From Cyclobacterium plantarum (GTDB taxonomy: Bacteria > Bacteroidota > Bacteroidia > Cytophagales > Cyclobacteriaceae): a stretch of DNA of 64,000 bases. The stretch covers positions 186,001 through 250,000 of the forward strand of contig NZ_JAANYN010000004.1 of NCBI RefSeq assembly GCF_011290685.1, given 5' to 3'. Below, piece by piece: positions 19,819 through 29,419 of the stretch. Below the pieces are notes generated by a model. The model searched no databases, was not told where the DNA came from, and saw only the letters and a list, made by a program, of their open reading frames with translations. Position numbers and translations under genes: made by a program. Every line of letters begins with the position of its first letter. The first letter of the stretch is position 1.

Positions 19819-20238
19819 ATGTCAATTCAGGAGTTTTTAAGCAAGCATGCAGACCTTCCAAAAACAGACAGTGTGGTCTATATGGAAGATGCTGATGGAA
19901 CGGTATTTCATTCTATAGATGAAGCGCATAAAAAAGGAAAACACCCTTTTGTAACCAAAAATGTAAAAGATACCGCACTGGCAGATCTTGGTGAATTAGG
20001 CATTCACTCCAAAGCCGAAGCATCCAAATTCATAGCCCTTGTTCAGTTTATATATGGAGTGGATGTTAAGAGCGATAAACCCACGGGGAGAGGAAGAAGA
20101 ACTTACTCTAATCAGGAAAAGTCAAATATTCTTGCCGCCTGGAAAAAAGCTGAAGCCGAGGGTAAATCCAAAGCAGAATTCAGTAAGGAGACAGGAGTGA
20201 CCTACCAGACCTTGTTTAAGTGGATCAAGGAATCTTAA
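19819..20238 (+). CDS. Small protein with C-terminal helix-turn-helix, function unknown
   Basis: A 139-residue protein not assigned to a named family. The N-terminal 60 residues (VVYMEDADGTVFHSIDEAHK) look like a small alpha/beta module. A basic linker (PTGRGRRTYSNQEK) leads to a C-terminal region, TGVTYQTLFKWIKES, that reads like the homeodomain-like HTH of IS3-type transposase OrfA proteins, but no transposase catalytic part follows. It is likely a DNA-binding protein. It lies just downstream of hairpin repeats and upstream of a strong terminator as a single-gene unit. A link to the repeats is possible but untested. Confidence 0.6.
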   Translation: MSIQEFLSKHADLPKTDSVVYMEDADGTVFHSIDEAHKKGKHPFVTKNVKDTALADLGELGIHSKAEASKFIALVQFIYGVDVKSDKPTGRGRRTYSNQEKSNILAAWKKAEAEGKSKAEFSKETGVTYQTLFKWIKES

Positions 20239-20305
20239 AGTCATTTAATGATTCCGAAGGGTGGTTGACTTGATTTTTGTTGTAAACCCTTTAAATAGTA
20301 GAATG

Positions 20306-20340
20306 AAAAAAGCCCCCTGCTGTAAAGCAGGGGGCTTTTT
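20306..20340. terminator. Strong bidirectional terminator between HTH gene and tRNA-Arg
   Basis: A perfect 11-bp stem AGCCCCCTGCT (20311-20321) with AGCAGGGGGCT (20326-20336) has a GTAA loop and an A tract and T tract on either side. It ends 2 bp from the tRNA 3' end and so can stop both convergent transcripts. Confidence 0.92.
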
Positions 20341-20341
20341 G

Positions 20342-20415
20342 TACACCCGGAAGGATTCGAACCCTCAACCCTCGGAGCCGAAATCCGATATTCTATCCAG
20401 TTGAACTACGGGTGC
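20342..20415 (-). tRNA. tRNA-Arg (anticodon UCG)
   Basis: A 74-nt cloverleaf on the minus strand: acceptor GCACCCG with CGGGTGT (one G-U pair at the end), D arm GTTC/GAAT, anticodon stem TCGGA/TCCGA with loop TTTCGGC (anticodon UCG), and T loop TTCGAAT. The CCA end is not encoded. The shared terminator hairpin begins directly after it. Confidence 0.95.
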
Positions 20416-20452
20416 CTGCCGACAATTATGCCGCAATATTAGTAAAATTAAT

Positions 20453-21667
20453 TCAGGCTTTCAGTACATTTTGTACTTTTTCTGCCGCTTCTTTCAGGGT
20501 AATTGCAGAAGTAACCTTCAAACCAGACTCATCGATGATTTTGGCTCCCTCTTCCGCATTGGTTCCTTGTAATCTGACGATAATTGGAACTTGAATATCC
20601 CCTATGGATTTATAAGCTTCTACCACACCAGTAGCAATTCTATCACACCTTACGATTCCGCCAAATACATTGATAAGAATGGCTTTTACTTTTGGGTCTT
20701 TTAAAATGATTCTAAAACCTGCTTCAACGGTTTGTGCATTGGCTCCTCCACCTACATCAAGGAAATTAGCAGGTTCCCCACCTGATAGTTTGATCATGTC
20801 CATGGTAGCCATGGCCAAACCTGCACCATTTACCATACAGCCCACATTACCATCTAATTTCACGTAATTCAAGCCAGACTCTCCTGCTTCTACTTCCAGT
20901 GGATCTTCTTCATCAAGATCCCTCATTTCAGCAAGCTTTTTGTTTCTGAAAAGTGCGTTGTCGTCCAGATTAACTTTAGCATCTACAGCAAGAATCTGAT
21001 CATCCGAGGTTTTTAAAACCGGATTTATCTCAAATTGTGAGGCATCTGTAGCATCATATGCTGCATATAAGGCCATGATAAATTTAACCATTTCCTTAAA
21101 AGCATTGCCTGTAAGTCCCAATTGAAAAGCAACTTTTCTTGCCTGGTAAGGTTGAATTCCCATAGAAGGATCTACCCATTCCTTTATGATTTTTTCAGGA
21201 TTGTGTTCAGCTACTTCTTCAATATCCACCCCACCTTCGGTGGAAGCCATAATGACATTGCTGCCTGTGGCCCTGTCCAATAAGATGGAGAGATAATATT
21301 CTTTTGGTTCAAATTCTCCCGGGTAATATACATCCTGTGCTACCAGTAATTTTTTAACGAATTTACCCTCCTCCCCGGTTTGTATGGTTACCAATGTACC
21401 ATTCAAAATATTTTTGGCTTTTTCTGGAACTTCTTCAAGAGATTTTGCTAAAACCACTCCACGTGAGCCGGTCTCTTTTATTTCTCCTTTACCCCTGCCA
21501 CCAGCATGGATTTGTGCTTTTAGAACATACCAGGAAGTTCCTGTTGCTTCATTCAGTTTTTTAGCAGCTTCAACAGCAGCTTCAGGGCTATCGGCAACAA
21601 TACCTTCCTGAATTTTAACTCCGTAAGATTTTAAAACTTCCTTTGCTTGATATTCGTGTATATTCAT
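20453..21667 (-). CDS. sucC: Succinate-CoA ligase (ADP-forming) subunit beta
   Basis: The start ATG 21667 ([17 protein letters not shown]) gives 404 residues; another ATG nine bases upstream is less likely. The protein forms the TCA-cycle enzyme with SucD, making ATP or GTP from succinyl-CoA. It has an N-terminal ATP-grasp domain ([12 protein letters not shown]), the FEINPVLKT metal site, and the C-terminal CoA-ligase domain with [10 protein letters not shown]. SucD is not adjacent, which is common in Bacteroidota. The gene is alone between tRNA-Arg and a divergent ABC gene. Confidence 0.96.
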   Translation of the reverse strand: MNIHEYQAKEVLKSYGVKIQEGIVADSPEAAVEAAKKLNEATGTSWYVLKAQIHAGGRGKGEIKETGSRGVVLAKSLEEVPEKAKNILNGTLVTIQTGEEGKFVKKLLVAQDVYYPGEFEPKEYYLSILLDRATGSNVIMASTEGGVDIEEVAEHNPEKIIKEWVDPSMGIQPYQARKVAFQLGLTGNAFKEMVKFIMALYAAYDATDASQFEINPVLKTSDDQILAVDAKVNLDDNALFRNKKLAEMRDLDEEDPLEVEAGESGLNYVKLDGNVGCMVNGAGLAMATMDMIKLSGGEPANFLDVGGGANAQTVEAGFRIILKDPKVKAILINVFGGIVRCDRIATGVVEAYKSIGDIQVPIIVRLQGTNAEEGAKIIDESGLKVTSAITLKEAAEKVQNVLKA

Positions 21668-21686
21668 CCTGGTCAAAATTTTTGCC

Positions 21687-21717
21687 CGAAGTTAATGTCA
21701 ATTGTCCGATAATTCAA
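21687..21717 (-). promoter_or_regulatory. Candidate sucC promoter
   Basis: On the minus strand TTG (21715-21717) and TAACTTCG (21687-21694, seven of eight positions like TAnnTTTG counting n) are separated by 20 bp. The leader to ATG 21667 would be about 15-20 nt. Confidence 0.4.
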
Positions 21718-21916
21718 GATTTAGAGATTGCTTTTTAGTGTTTCATGTAATCTTTACCTTTTTCGGGTTTGGTTTCTAAAGCTTATTGCTTTAAAAACCA
21801 GCGGAATAACTGATTAATAACGGCTAAACCCCACAATTTATCTTATTTTTTAAAATTTTGATTAATTTTACAACAAACCTTTGTTTAGGTTTACACTTTA
21901 ATTTTGACTGCTATAT

Positions 21917-22570
21917 ATGTTAACTGCTCAATCTCTTCAAAAATATTATGGGGAATTACATGTGCTCAAAGGAGTAGATGTTACTATTCAGAAGAGTGAG
22001 ATTGTATCTATAGTCGGCGCTTCGGGGGCCGGAAAAAGTACACTGCTTCACATTTTAGGAACGCTGGACAAAGCTGATTCAGGATCATTGGAAGTAGATG
22101 GATTTGATATTTTGAAGTTGAATGGGGACAAATTAGCGGCCTTCAGAAATGACCGTGTTGGTTTTATCTTTCAATTTCATAATTTATTACCGGAGTTTAC
22201 GGCAGAAGAAAATATTTGGATTCCAGGGCTTATTGGCAAAAAACATGAATCCTTCCTCAGGAAAAGAACGCAGGAGCTGGCATCATTATTGGGTATTTCT
22301 TCCAGGCTTTCACATAAACCCGCCGAGCTTTCTGGTGGGGAACAGCAGCGAGTTGCTGTGGCCAGGGCCCTGGTAAATAATCCCGATATGATTTTCGCTG
22401 ACGAACCCAGTGGAAACCTCGATACCCAGAATGCACAGGCATTACATGAGCTTTTTTTCAAATTAAGGGACGAGTTTGGTCAGTCTTTCATCATTGTAAC
22501 CCATAATCAAAGTCTCGCAGGAATGTCAGATAGGATGCTGACAATGAAAGATGGAAGAATTATCACCTGA
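21917..22570 (+). CDS. lolD: LolD-like ABC transporter ATP-binding protein
   Basis: A 217-residue ABC ATPase with Walker A GASGAGKST (residues 34-42), signature LSGGEQQRVAVARAL, Walker B MIFADEP with the following SGNLD, and a switch His in IIVTHNQ. It belongs to the MacB/LolD/FtsE group; LolD powers lipoprotein release from the inner membrane with LolC/E. No permease gene is adjacent, which is usual for this gene in Bacteroidota, so the specific partner is inferred. accA follows in the same direction. Confidence 0.82.
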   Translation: MLTAQSLQKYYGELHVLKGVDVTIQKSEIVSIVGASGAGKSTLLHILGTLDKADSGSLEVDGFDILKLNGDKLAAFRNDRVGFIFQFHNLLPEFTAEENIWIPGLIGKKHESFLRKRTQELASLLGISSRLSHKPAELSGGEQQRVAVARALVNNPDMIFADEPSGNLDTQNAQALHELFFKLRDEFGQSFIIVTHNQSLAGMSDRMLTMKDGRIIT

Positions 22571-22657
22571 ATGACAGGTTCCTTTGGTATCTTTGATGAA
22601 GGTGGGGCAGGGAATCAAAAATTAATAATTAACTTTGGGTCTTTAAAAATGCACTTT

Positions 22658-23605
22658 ATGGTATTAGAATTTGAAAAACCTATAGCTGATCTGGAGCACA
22701 AGATTCAAGAAATGATTCATTTGGCTAAAGGAAAAAACATTGATTTATCCGCAGATATACAATCTCTGGAAGAAAAACTTCAGGTGTTAAAAAAGGAAAC
22801 ATTTTATAACCTTACCAGGTGGCAAAGGGTGCAACTCTCCCGACACGGTGACCGGCCATATGCCCTGGATTATATTTATGAAATGACCAATGATTTTATC
22901 GAGTTGTTTGGGGACCGCACGGTAAAAGATGACAAGGCAATGATTGGTGGCTTGGGTGACATCAACGGTAGGACAGTCATGTTTATCGGCCAGCAGAAAG
23001 GAAGGAATACCAAGCAAAGGCAAGAAAGAAATTTTGGGATGGCCAATCCTGAAGGCTACCGAAAAGCCCTCCGATTAATGAAATTGGCAGAAAAATTCAA
23101 TAAGCCTATCATTACCCTGATTGATACTCCAGGGGCATTTCCTGGAATTGAGGCTGAAGAGAGGGGACAAGGAGAAGCCATTGCCAAAAACCTTAGGGAG
23201 ATGTTTAAGTTGAAGGTTCCTGTTATTTGTATCATCATTGGTGAAGGAGCCTCTGGAGGTGCATTGGGAATAGCTATAGGAGACAAGGTATACATGTTGG
23301 AAAACACCTGGTATTCTGTCATTTCTCCGGAATCTTGTTCTTCCATTTTATGGAGGAGCTGGGACTATAAAGAACAAGCAGCAGAGGCCTTGAAACTCAC
23401 AGGGCCAGACATGCAGGAAAACGGACTCATTGATGCCATCATAGAAGAACCTTTAGGCGGGGCACACAGAAACATGCAGGATATGGCCGTTAGAATAAAA
23501 AATCAGATAATCGCTGCGCTGTCTGAGTTGGATAAAATGAAACCAGAAAAGCGAATCGAAAAGCGCATTGATAAATTTTGTGCCATGGGAATCGTAAATG
23601 AATAA
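22658..23605 (+). CDS. accA: Acetyl-CoA carboxylase carboxyltransferase subunit alpha
   Basis: The start ATG 22658 ([16 protein letters not shown]) gives 315 residues, the usual AccA length; the frame runs upstream to the lolD stop without another fitting start. It is the alpha half of the carboxyltransferase that makes malonyl-CoA for fatty acid synthesis. Visible features are ARxxRP-type [43 protein letters not shown] and [12 protein letters not shown]. AccD is not in the window. It lies 87 bp after lolD and may share its transcript. Confidence 0.96.
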   Translation: MVLEFEKPIADLEHKIQEMIHLAKGKNIDLSADIQSLEEKLQVLKKETFYNLTRWQRVQLSRHGDRPYALDYIYEMTNDFIELFGDRTVKDDKAMIGGLGDINGRTVMFIGQQKGRNTKQRQERNFGMANPEGYRKALRLMKLAEKFNKPIITLIDTPGAFPGIEAEERGQGEAIAKNLREMFKLKVPVICIIIGEGASGGALGIAIGDKVYMLENTWYSVISPESCSSILWRSWDYKEQAAEALKLTGPDMQENGLIDAIIEEPLGGAHRNMQDMAVRIKNQIIAALSELDKMKPEKRIEKRIDKFCAMGIVNE

Positions 23606-23658
23606 TTTTGGTGGAAGAATCCTCCCACTGTGGGATTATATAGAGGGACATATACCAC

Positions 23659-24468
23659 TTGATTTTGGAGAACAAAAATAAAATAGGTGTCGTGCTCTCC
23701 GGTGGAGGAGTACGAGGAATTGCTCATTTAGGTGTATTGCAAGCCTTCAATGAAGTGGATATTTATCCCGACTATTTGTCAGGAAGTAGTGCAGGTGCCA
23801 TTGCGGCTGTAATGTATGCTTATGGGCATAAGCCGGCGGATATTCTAGACATTATCATCCAAACCAATTATTTCAAATTTTTCAGGCCTTCCATCAGTTT
23901 TAAGGCTTTGTTGAAAATGGATCTTCTGGAAGGCTTATTTGCAAAATACCTGCCTATTGATAATTTTTCAGCTTTAAAAACACCCGCATTTATTGCTGCT
24001 ACCAATATTCAAAACAGCCAAACAGTTTTTTTCTCAGAGGGGCCACTCATAAAAAGACTGATGGCATCCTCCTGTATTCCAGGTATGTTTGAGCCAATAT
24101 TGATTGAAGAGGGCTTGTTTGTAGATGGGGGGGTGTTGAATAACCTGCCTGTAGAACCTTTATTGGATAAATGCCACACCATAATAGGGATCAATTGTAA
24201 CAATTTACCCATACTTCAAAACATCAGTCATATCAAGGGGCTTATTGAGAGGACTGTCATCATGTCGATGAATTACAATGTCTACAGTAGAAAAAGTATG
24301 TGTGATTATTTCATAGATCCACCTGGTTTGGCCAGATATGGAGTATTGGAAATCAAAAAGGCAAAAGAAATCTATGCAGCCGGGCTCAATGCCGGCAGAC
24401 AGTTTCTTGAACAAAACCCTCAATTATCAGGTCTAAAAAATGAGGACTACCATCCTACAAAACAATGA
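23659..24468 (+). CDS. Patatin-like phospholipase
   Basis: A 269-residue patatin-family lipid acyl hydrolase. It has the oxyanion loop SGGGVRG (residues 14-20), the nucleophile motif GSSAG (42-46) and the catalytic Asp in VDGGVLNNLP, forming the Ser-Asp dyad. No signal peptide is visible, so it is likely cytosolic or membrane-associated. The only starts in frame before the oxyanion loop are TTG codons at 23659 and 23665, so the exact start is uncertain. It overlaps the acyltransferase gene by 4 bp, which suggests a joint role in phospholipid turnover or remodelling. Confidence 0.86.
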   Translation: MILENKNKIGVVLSGGGVRGIAHLGVLQAFNEVDIYPDYLSGSSAGAIAAVMYAYGHKPADILDIIIQTNYFKFFRPSISFKALLKMDLLEGLFAKYLPIDNFSALKTPAFIAATNIQNSQTVFFSEGPLIKRLMASSCIPGMFEPILIEEGLFVDGGVLNNLPVEPLLDKCHTIIGINCNNLPILQNISHIKGLIERTVIMSMNYNVYSRKSMCDYFIDPPGLARYGVLEIKKAKEIYAAGLNAGRQFLEQNPQLSGLKNEDYHPTKQ

Positions 24469-25022
24469 AGTTACTTGCAAAATTTATATTTTGGATTTCA
24501 GGCTGGAAAATTTCGGGTGAATGGCCCGATGGAGTAAAGAAAGCTGTTTTGATCGCTATTCCCCATACCAGTAACTGGGATTTACTTTATGCGAGGTCTG
24601 CTTTTTTTCTAATGGACGTACCCGTTAGGTTTACCATCAAAAAAGAGGTAATGGTGGGTCCTCTGGGTTGGTTGATCAAATCATTAGGAGGGATTTCAAT
24701 TGACCGCAAAAGAATGCCCGGAAGGAGGAAACAGACCTATACGGAGGCCATGATCCAGATGTTAAAGGAGAGAGAGGAATTGGTGGTAATGGTGACTCCC
24801 GAAGGAACCAGAAGTTATGCTCCCCGTTGGAAGACCGGCTTTTACCATATTGCTTCAGGTGCGGATGTGCCCATAGTAGTTGGTTTTTTAGATTATAAAA
24901 GAAAGCTGGCAGGCATTGGACCTGTGGTCAGGCCAAATGGTAAAATGGAAGAGCAAATGGAAGAAATGAAGGCATTTGGAAGAACCATTACCGGCAAGCA
25001 TCCGGAGCAGGGAATTCGCTAA
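24465..25022 (+). CDS. 1-acylglycerol-3-phosphate acyltransferase-like (PlsC family)
   Basis: A 185-residue short PlsC-family acyltransferase. The catalytic HxxxxD motif is seen as HTSNWD (His 34), and the PEGTRSYAPRWKTGFYHIA block carries the substrate-binding motif. Short forms like this occur in Bacteroidota beside other lipid genes. It overlaps the patatin gene at ATGA 24465-24468, so the pair could remove and reattach acyl chains. The precise acyl acceptor is not known. Confidence 0.85.
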   Translation: MKLLAKFIFWISGWKISGEWPDGVKKAVLIAIPHTSNWDLLYARSAFFLMDVPVRFTIKKEVMVGPLGWLIKSLGGISIDRKRMPGRRKQTYTEAMIQMLKEREELVVMVTPEGTRSYAPRWKTGFYHIASGADVPIVVGFLDYKRKLAGIGPVVRPNGKMEEQMEEMKAFGRTITGKHPEQGIR

Positions 25023-25108
25023 AGTTTTATTATTCAAATTGATTTGCCATTTAAGGTATGATTTTTGGTGATTTTCACTGAATTCCTTTTATGCAATTTG
25101 TTTGAATA

Positions 25109-26065
25109 ATGATAAAGAGTAGAATTAAAAGTTTAAAGCGGTTTTCTTTTTTTGAAATCATCATCGATAGTGTCAAGGAATTTGGCAAAAGTGATTCGGT
25201 CACTTTTGCCGCTTCAACCGCTTTTTACACCATTTTTTCCTTGCCAGCCCTGTTGATCATCGTATTGAATATTGCCTCGGTACTTTACAGTGCAGATACC
25301 GTCAAGGATGAGCTACTCGCCCAGGTTTCCGGTTTGATTGGGGAAGAAAGTGCCCAGACTTTGGATGATGTCATGAAAAATGTTTCTATTAGTGGGCAAA
25401 AAGTTTATACCCGGATTTTGGGGATAGGGATCTTAATATTCTCTGCAACCACCGTTTTTGTTAGCCTTCAAAACAGCATTAATCATATTTGGCACATTAA
25501 ATCAAAACCTGAGCGTGGCTTTTTAAAGTTCGTGATTAACCGCTTGCTAAGTTTTTCTATGGTAGCTTCTATAGGTTTCCTACTATTGGTGTCATTGCTG
25601 GCAGATGCCCTGATCGTAATATTCCTGAATTATTTTTCTGAAGTTTTTGATACGGGTACTTTAAAATTGGCGTCAGTAATTAATTTTTTTGTTACACAGT
25701 CAATTCTTGTATTGATTTTTGGTCTAATGTACAAAATCCTTCCGGATGCAGTCGTAAAATGGAGAGATGTCTGGTTGGGTGCTTTTGTTACCATGGCCTT
25801 GTTTGGACTGGGCAAATACCTGATAGGCCTCTATATGGGTAATGCAGATGTGGGAAGTTATTATGGTACTGCAGGTTCTCTGGTAGTGGTCTTGATTTGG
25901 GTTTATTATTCTGTACTTATTTTTCTTTTTGGTGCCCAATTGACCTATTTTATTGCTGAAAATGTAGGGGGGCAAATTGTTCCCATCAAACAGGCGGTAA
26001 GAATTAGGGTAGTAGAAGAAAATGGAGAAGATGAAGAATGTGAAAACGATGCCAATCCAAAGTAA
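25109..26065 (+). CDS. YihY/BrkB family inner-membrane protein
   Basis: A 318-residue membrane protein of the YihY/virulence factor BrkB family with six predicted helices. Family features are the early DSVTFAASTAFYTIFSLPALL segment, FSATTVFVSLQNSINHIW, KILPDAVVKWRDVWLGAF and GSYYGTAGSLVVVLIWVYYS. The family was once mis-assigned as RNase BN; its function is unsettled, possibly transport or envelope upkeep. The stop at 26063-26065 directly abuts the stop of the convergent SDR gene with no base between. Confidence 0.9.
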   Translation: MIKSRIKSLKRFSFFEIIIDSVKEFGKSDSVTFAASTAFYTIFSLPALLIIVLNIASVLYSADTVKDELLAQVSGLIGEESAQTLDDVMKNVSISGQKVYTRILGIGILIFSATTVFVSLQNSINHIWHIKSKPERGFLKFVINRLLSFSMVASIGFLLLVSLLADALIVIFLNYFSEVFDTGTLKLASVINFFVTQSILVLIFGLMYKILPDAVVKWRDVWLGAFVTMALFGLGKYLIGLYMGNADVGSYYGTAGSLVVVLIWVYYSVLIFLFGAQLTYFIAENVGGQIVPIKQAVRIRVVEENGEDEECENDANPK

Positions 26066-26833
26066 TCAGGCATTAAAACCACCGTCTACCGTAAAAACAG
26101 CGCCTGTAGTATAGCCTGAGGCCTGAGAAGCCAGAAACAAAGCCATCGATCCGATTTCCTCTTCCTCACCTATGCGTTTTAGTGGAAGATCGGCTAAGAA
26201 TTTTTCTCTGATAGTTTCATCGGACCACAATACTTCAGAAAATTTGGTTTTGATCAAGCCTGGACAGATAGCATTCACCCTGATATCGTAGGTCCCCCAT
26301 TCTTTGGCAAAAACCTTGGTCAGCGAAATCAGCGCTGCCTTGCTGATACTATACAATCCAAGGCCTTTTTCAGGTGATAAACCACTTATTGAACTGATAT
26401 TGATAATTGATGCGGCCGAGGATTGCCTTAAAAACGGTAAACTCAATTTGGAAAGTTCGTAGGGTGCCTTTACGTTCACGTCAAGGACCTTGTCAAACAA
26501 ATTTAAATCTGTTTCCTCAATAGGCCCGAAAATCGGATTGGTCGCAGCATTATTAACCAGTATATCAATTTGGCCATATTTTTCTATGGTTTGATTAATC
26601 AGGTTTTGCCTGTCATCCGGATATCCAATGTTATTGGCTATACCAAAAACCTCATAACCTTTTTCCCTTAATTTATGTGTGGCTTCATCCAATCTATCCT
26701 GATTTCTACTATTGATCACCACTTTTGCCCCCGCTGCAGCAAAAAAATGGGCTATAGAAAAACCTATACCCCGACTTGCGCCTGTAACAATAGCTACTTT
26801 ATCCTGTAAAGAAAATAATGAACTTAAATCCAT
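26066..26833 (-). CDS. SDR family oxidoreductase
   Basis: A 255-residue classical short-chain dehydrogenase/reductase. It has the cofactor motif TGASRGIG (17-24), an NSRN segment after strand 2 that fits NADP use, NNAA, catalytic Ser in ISSISG, and YSISK with the Tyr and Lys. The C-terminus GAVFTVDGGFNA is typical of FabG-like members. The substrate is unknown. It is encoded alone, with its stop touching the stop of the YihY gene. Confidence 0.88.
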   Translation of the reverse strand: MDLSSLFSLQDKVAIVTGASRGIGFSIAHFFAAAGAKVVINSRNQDRLDEATHKLREKGYEVFGIANNIGYPDDRQNLINQTIEKYGQIDILVNNAATNPIFGPIEETDLNLFDKVLDVNVKAPYELSKLSLPFLRQSSAASIINISSISGLSPEKGLGLYSISKAALISLTKVFAKEWGTYDIRVNAICPGLIKTKFSEVLWSDETIREKFLADLPLKRIGEEEEIGSMALFLASQASGYTTGAVFTVDGGFNA

Positions 26834-26971
26834 AAGAAATGACTATCTAAAGAGAGGAAATTATAAAGCCAATTTAAGTGATTAATACCAATAAATATCC
26901 ATTATTGAAACAAATAATTGATGAATCAACAATATTTAAAAGATATTAGCCGTGATGTCTCAGAATCAAAA

Positions 26972-27169
26972 TTATTCTTTATTTTCACGCTTTTTCTGGG
27001 ATTCAGGATTGTCTTCCATGTTTGAAACTTCCTTCCCTAAAACTTCTTTGGAGGAAATTTCCTGACTGGCATCAACTTTACCTTTTTTTCTGTTAAATAT
27101 TCGCTTAAATATTAAGAAAAGGGCCAATATTATGGCCAATACAAATAGTGCTCCTATCAATAAATCCAT
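26972..27169 (-). CDS. Small single-pass membrane protein, unknown
   Basis: A 65-residue protein with one N-terminal membrane helix (residues 3-22), a basic stop-transfer (FKRIFNRKKGK) and a charged cytoplasmic tail rich in Glu, Ser and Lys. It is not assigned to a family. The clean start, helix and charge layout make it look like a real small gene rather than chance. It lies alone between an SDR gene and a TetR gene on the same strand. Confidence 0.5.
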   Translation of the reverse strand: MDLLIGALFVLAIILALFLIFKRIFNRKKGKVDASQEISSKEVLGKEVSNMEDNPESQKKRENKE

Positions 27170-27279
27170 GAGATGCTTTTTAAGTTTTTATTAACTATAG
27201 GTACAAGAAAGGTGCCTAACCCTTCGGTACTATGGTTTTATTTCAAAAAAACCATTTGCATGCCGTATTGTTTTCAAAA

Positions 27280-27978
27280 CTAAAATAACTTGCCCTGCAC
27301 CGGTGGGCTTTTATAGGGGTTATCACTGCCTTTCAGAATTTCAAAGAACAATTTTAAAAATCCATTTTTCCAGCTTTCTGAATTGATCCTGATATCGGAG
27401 GGTTCTAGCCGGATAGAGCCACTTAGCTGACAATAGCCAATCATCATGCTCCATAGCGTGTAAAATGTGCTTTCTGCCTGAAGATCAGGTCCTATGCTTC
27501 CATCTTTGATCCCTTGAGAGATGGCTTTGATCCCTAATTTTGCCAGGTCATGATGGCTTTGTAGCAACTTATTAAAATACTGACTATCCAAAAGCAGGGG
27601 ATTAACCTTTTCCTTGTCCAGATGGTATTGATTCAGCGTAGATAAAAAATACAACAAGGCATCATGGTACACTTTTTTTTCCTGAGCAAAAGTAAAGTAG
27701 CCCTCCACCAAATCTGTCATCACGTCCAGGCCTGTTTTTTCCTTGGCCTTTCCGAAGGATTTAAAAATCATATCCTTTAATTCATCTATACCTTTCCTGG
27801 TGATGGCCATGTATAAGTCTTCCTTACTTTTAAAATAAAAATAGACCAGACCCTTGCTTATTTTGGCCCTTTTAGCCACATCCTCTACTTTGGTGCCGTG
27901 AAAACCTTTCTGTCCAAATAATTGGAAAGCTGCCTCAAGGATTTTTTTTTCTTTTTGTTGTCTTTCGTAAACCCCCAT
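27280..27978 (-). CDS. TetR/AcrR family transcriptional regulator
   Basis: A 232-residue regulator with an N-terminal TetR HTH: ILEAAFQLFGQKGFHGTKVE, then DVAKRAKISKGLVYFYFKSK. The C-terminal ligand domain is specific to its own subfamily and gives no ligand. It follows tyrS on the same strand with a 52-bp gap. No transporter or lipid operon is divergent from it, so its target is unknown; the nearby SDR gene is one candidate. Confidence 0.9.
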   Translation of the reverse strand: MGVYERQQKEKKILEAAFQLFGQKGFHGTKVEDVAKRAKISKGLVYFYFKSKEDLYMAITRKGIDELKDMIFKSFGKAKEKTGLDVMTDLVEGYFTFAQEKKVYHDALLYFLSTLNQYHLDKEKVNPLLLDSQYFNKLLQSHHDLAKLGIKAISQGIKDGSIGPDLQAESTFYTLWSMMIGYCQLSGSIRLEPSDIRINSESWKNGFLKLFFEILKGSDNPYKSPPVQGKLF

Positions 27979-28030
27979 ATTTATTTGGGTTTTGTTGAAC
28001 TTTAGTTAAGATACCCGGAGGTAAATGAAT

Positions 28031-29320
28031 TTAAGACTGAACCGTGATGAGGTAGTAATTTTTTTTCCCTTTCTGCACCAGTAGGTATTTTCCCTGAAGC
28101 AAAGGTACTTGAATGGATTCCTGGGGATCAGCAACCTTTGTTTTATTGATTGAAAGGCCTCCTCCCTGTATAAGCTTCCTGGCTTCCCCTTTCGAACTGA
28201 AAATGGTTTTATCGAAACAAAGAAGTTCCAATACATTTTCTATGGAATCGAAAGTTTTCCTGTCTATTTTCATTACCGGTACCCCGTCAAATACCTGCAA
28301 AAACGTTCTTTCATCCAATTTGGAAAGATCTTCCAGAGAAGAATTTCCAAAAAGAATCCCGGATGCTTTTAATGCCATTTGGTATTCATCCTCTCCATGA
28401 ACCATACAAGTGATTTCCTGAGCAATAGTCTTCTGTAAAAGCCGCTGATGGGGAGCTTCAGCATGTTTTTTTTCCAGTGTTTCAATGGCCAATTTATCCA
28501 GAGTAGTGAAAATCCGAATATAGCGTGTTGCATCTTCATCAGAGACATTCAACCAGAATTGATAAAAAGCATAAGGAGAGGTTTTTTCCGGATCCAGCCA
28601 CACATTGCCTCCTTCGGATTTACCGAATTTGCTGCCATCTGCCTTGGTAATCAAGGGCACGGTTAGTGCAAAGGCTTCTCCACCTGCTTTCTTTCTGATC
28701 AGTTCTGTTCCTGTGACAATGTTTCCCCATTGATCTGATCCCCCAAGCTGAATGCTGCAGTCATTGTGCTTCCACAAATGGTAAAAATCATAACCCTGAA
28801 TCAATTGATAGGTAAATTCAGTGAATGAAAGACCATTTCCTTCCTCCAGTCTTCTTTTTACTGAATCTTTCGCCATCATGTAATTGACAGTAATGTGTTT
28901 GCCTACATCCCGGATGAATTCCAGAAAAGAAAATTGAGCCATCCAGTCATAATTGTTGACCAAAATGGCTTTGTTTTCACTTGATGCATCGAAGTCTAAA
29001 AATTTTTCCAGTTGCTTCCTGATGCCGGCGATGTTTTGGTCAAGAGTAGCTTTATCCAGCAGGCTTCTTTCGGTAGATTTAAAAGAGGGATCTCCGATCA
29101 TTCCGGTAGCCCCACCTATAAGGGCCATTGGCTGGTTTCCTGAGCGCTGAAAATGAACCAGGGTCATTACACCTACCATATGACCGATATGGAGAGAATC
29201 AGCTGTGGGGTCAAAACCCAGATAGGCTGCAGCCCTTCCTTTTCTCAAATGTTCCTCTATACCCGGGGTCATGTCCTGTAGCATTCCCCGCCACTTTAGC
29301 TCTGCTATAAAATCATTCAT
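28031..29320 (-). CDS. tyrS: Tyrosyl-tRNA synthetase
   Basis: A 429-residue class I synthetase (TyrRS type). It has the HIGH-type motif in [13 protein letters not shown], the Tyr-binding VNNYDWM and YQLIQGYDF segments, GGSDQWGN, and the KMSKS-type loop as [10 protein letters not shown]-terminal S4 RNA-binding domain ([18 protein letters not shown]) follows. The length is normal. A perfect -7-type box lies 26 bp before the start. Confidence 0.96.
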   Translation of the reverse strand: MNDFIAELKWRGMLQDMTPGIEEHLRKGRAAAYLGFDPTADSLHIGHMVGVMTLVHFQRSGNQPMALIGGATGMIGDPSFKSTERSLLDKATLDQNIAGIRKQLEKFLDFDASSENKAILVNNYDWMAQFSFLEFIRDVGKHITVNYMMAKDSVKRRLEEGNGLSFTEFTYQLIQGYDFYHLWKHNDCSIQLGGSDQWGNIVTGTELIRKKAGGEAFALTVPLITKADGSKFGKSEGGNVWLDPEKTSPYAFYQFWLNVSDEDATRYIRIFTTLDKLAIETLEKKHAEAPHQRLLQKTIAQEITCMVHGEDEYQMALKASGILFGNSSLEDLSKLDERTFLQVFDGVPVMKIDRKTFDSIENVLELLCFDKTIFSSKGEARKLIQGGGLSINKTKVADPQESIQVPLLQGKYLLVQKGKKNYYLITVQS

Positions 29321-29345
29321 GTTGTAGGCTTTTTAAATGCGTCCG

Positions 29346-29353
29346 CAAATATA
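29346..29353 (-). promoter_or_regulatory. Candidate tyrS -7 box
   Basis: On the minus strand TATATTTG matches TAnnTTTG exactly. The -33 region about 19 bp upstream is T-rich but lacks a clear TTTG. The tyrS leader would be about 20 nt. Confidence 0.45.
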
Positions 29354-29419
29354 AGGCATCCGGGGAAATTGAAGGAATGAATAGGGTTTATTATGGCTGA
29401 ATTTCGCATTCATCCATTT

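Noticed and set aside
23615-23640. Another copy of the hairpin repeat (CCCACTGTGGGA)
   Set aside because: Only a short palindrome is shared; the TGACG/CGTCA core and flanks are missing.
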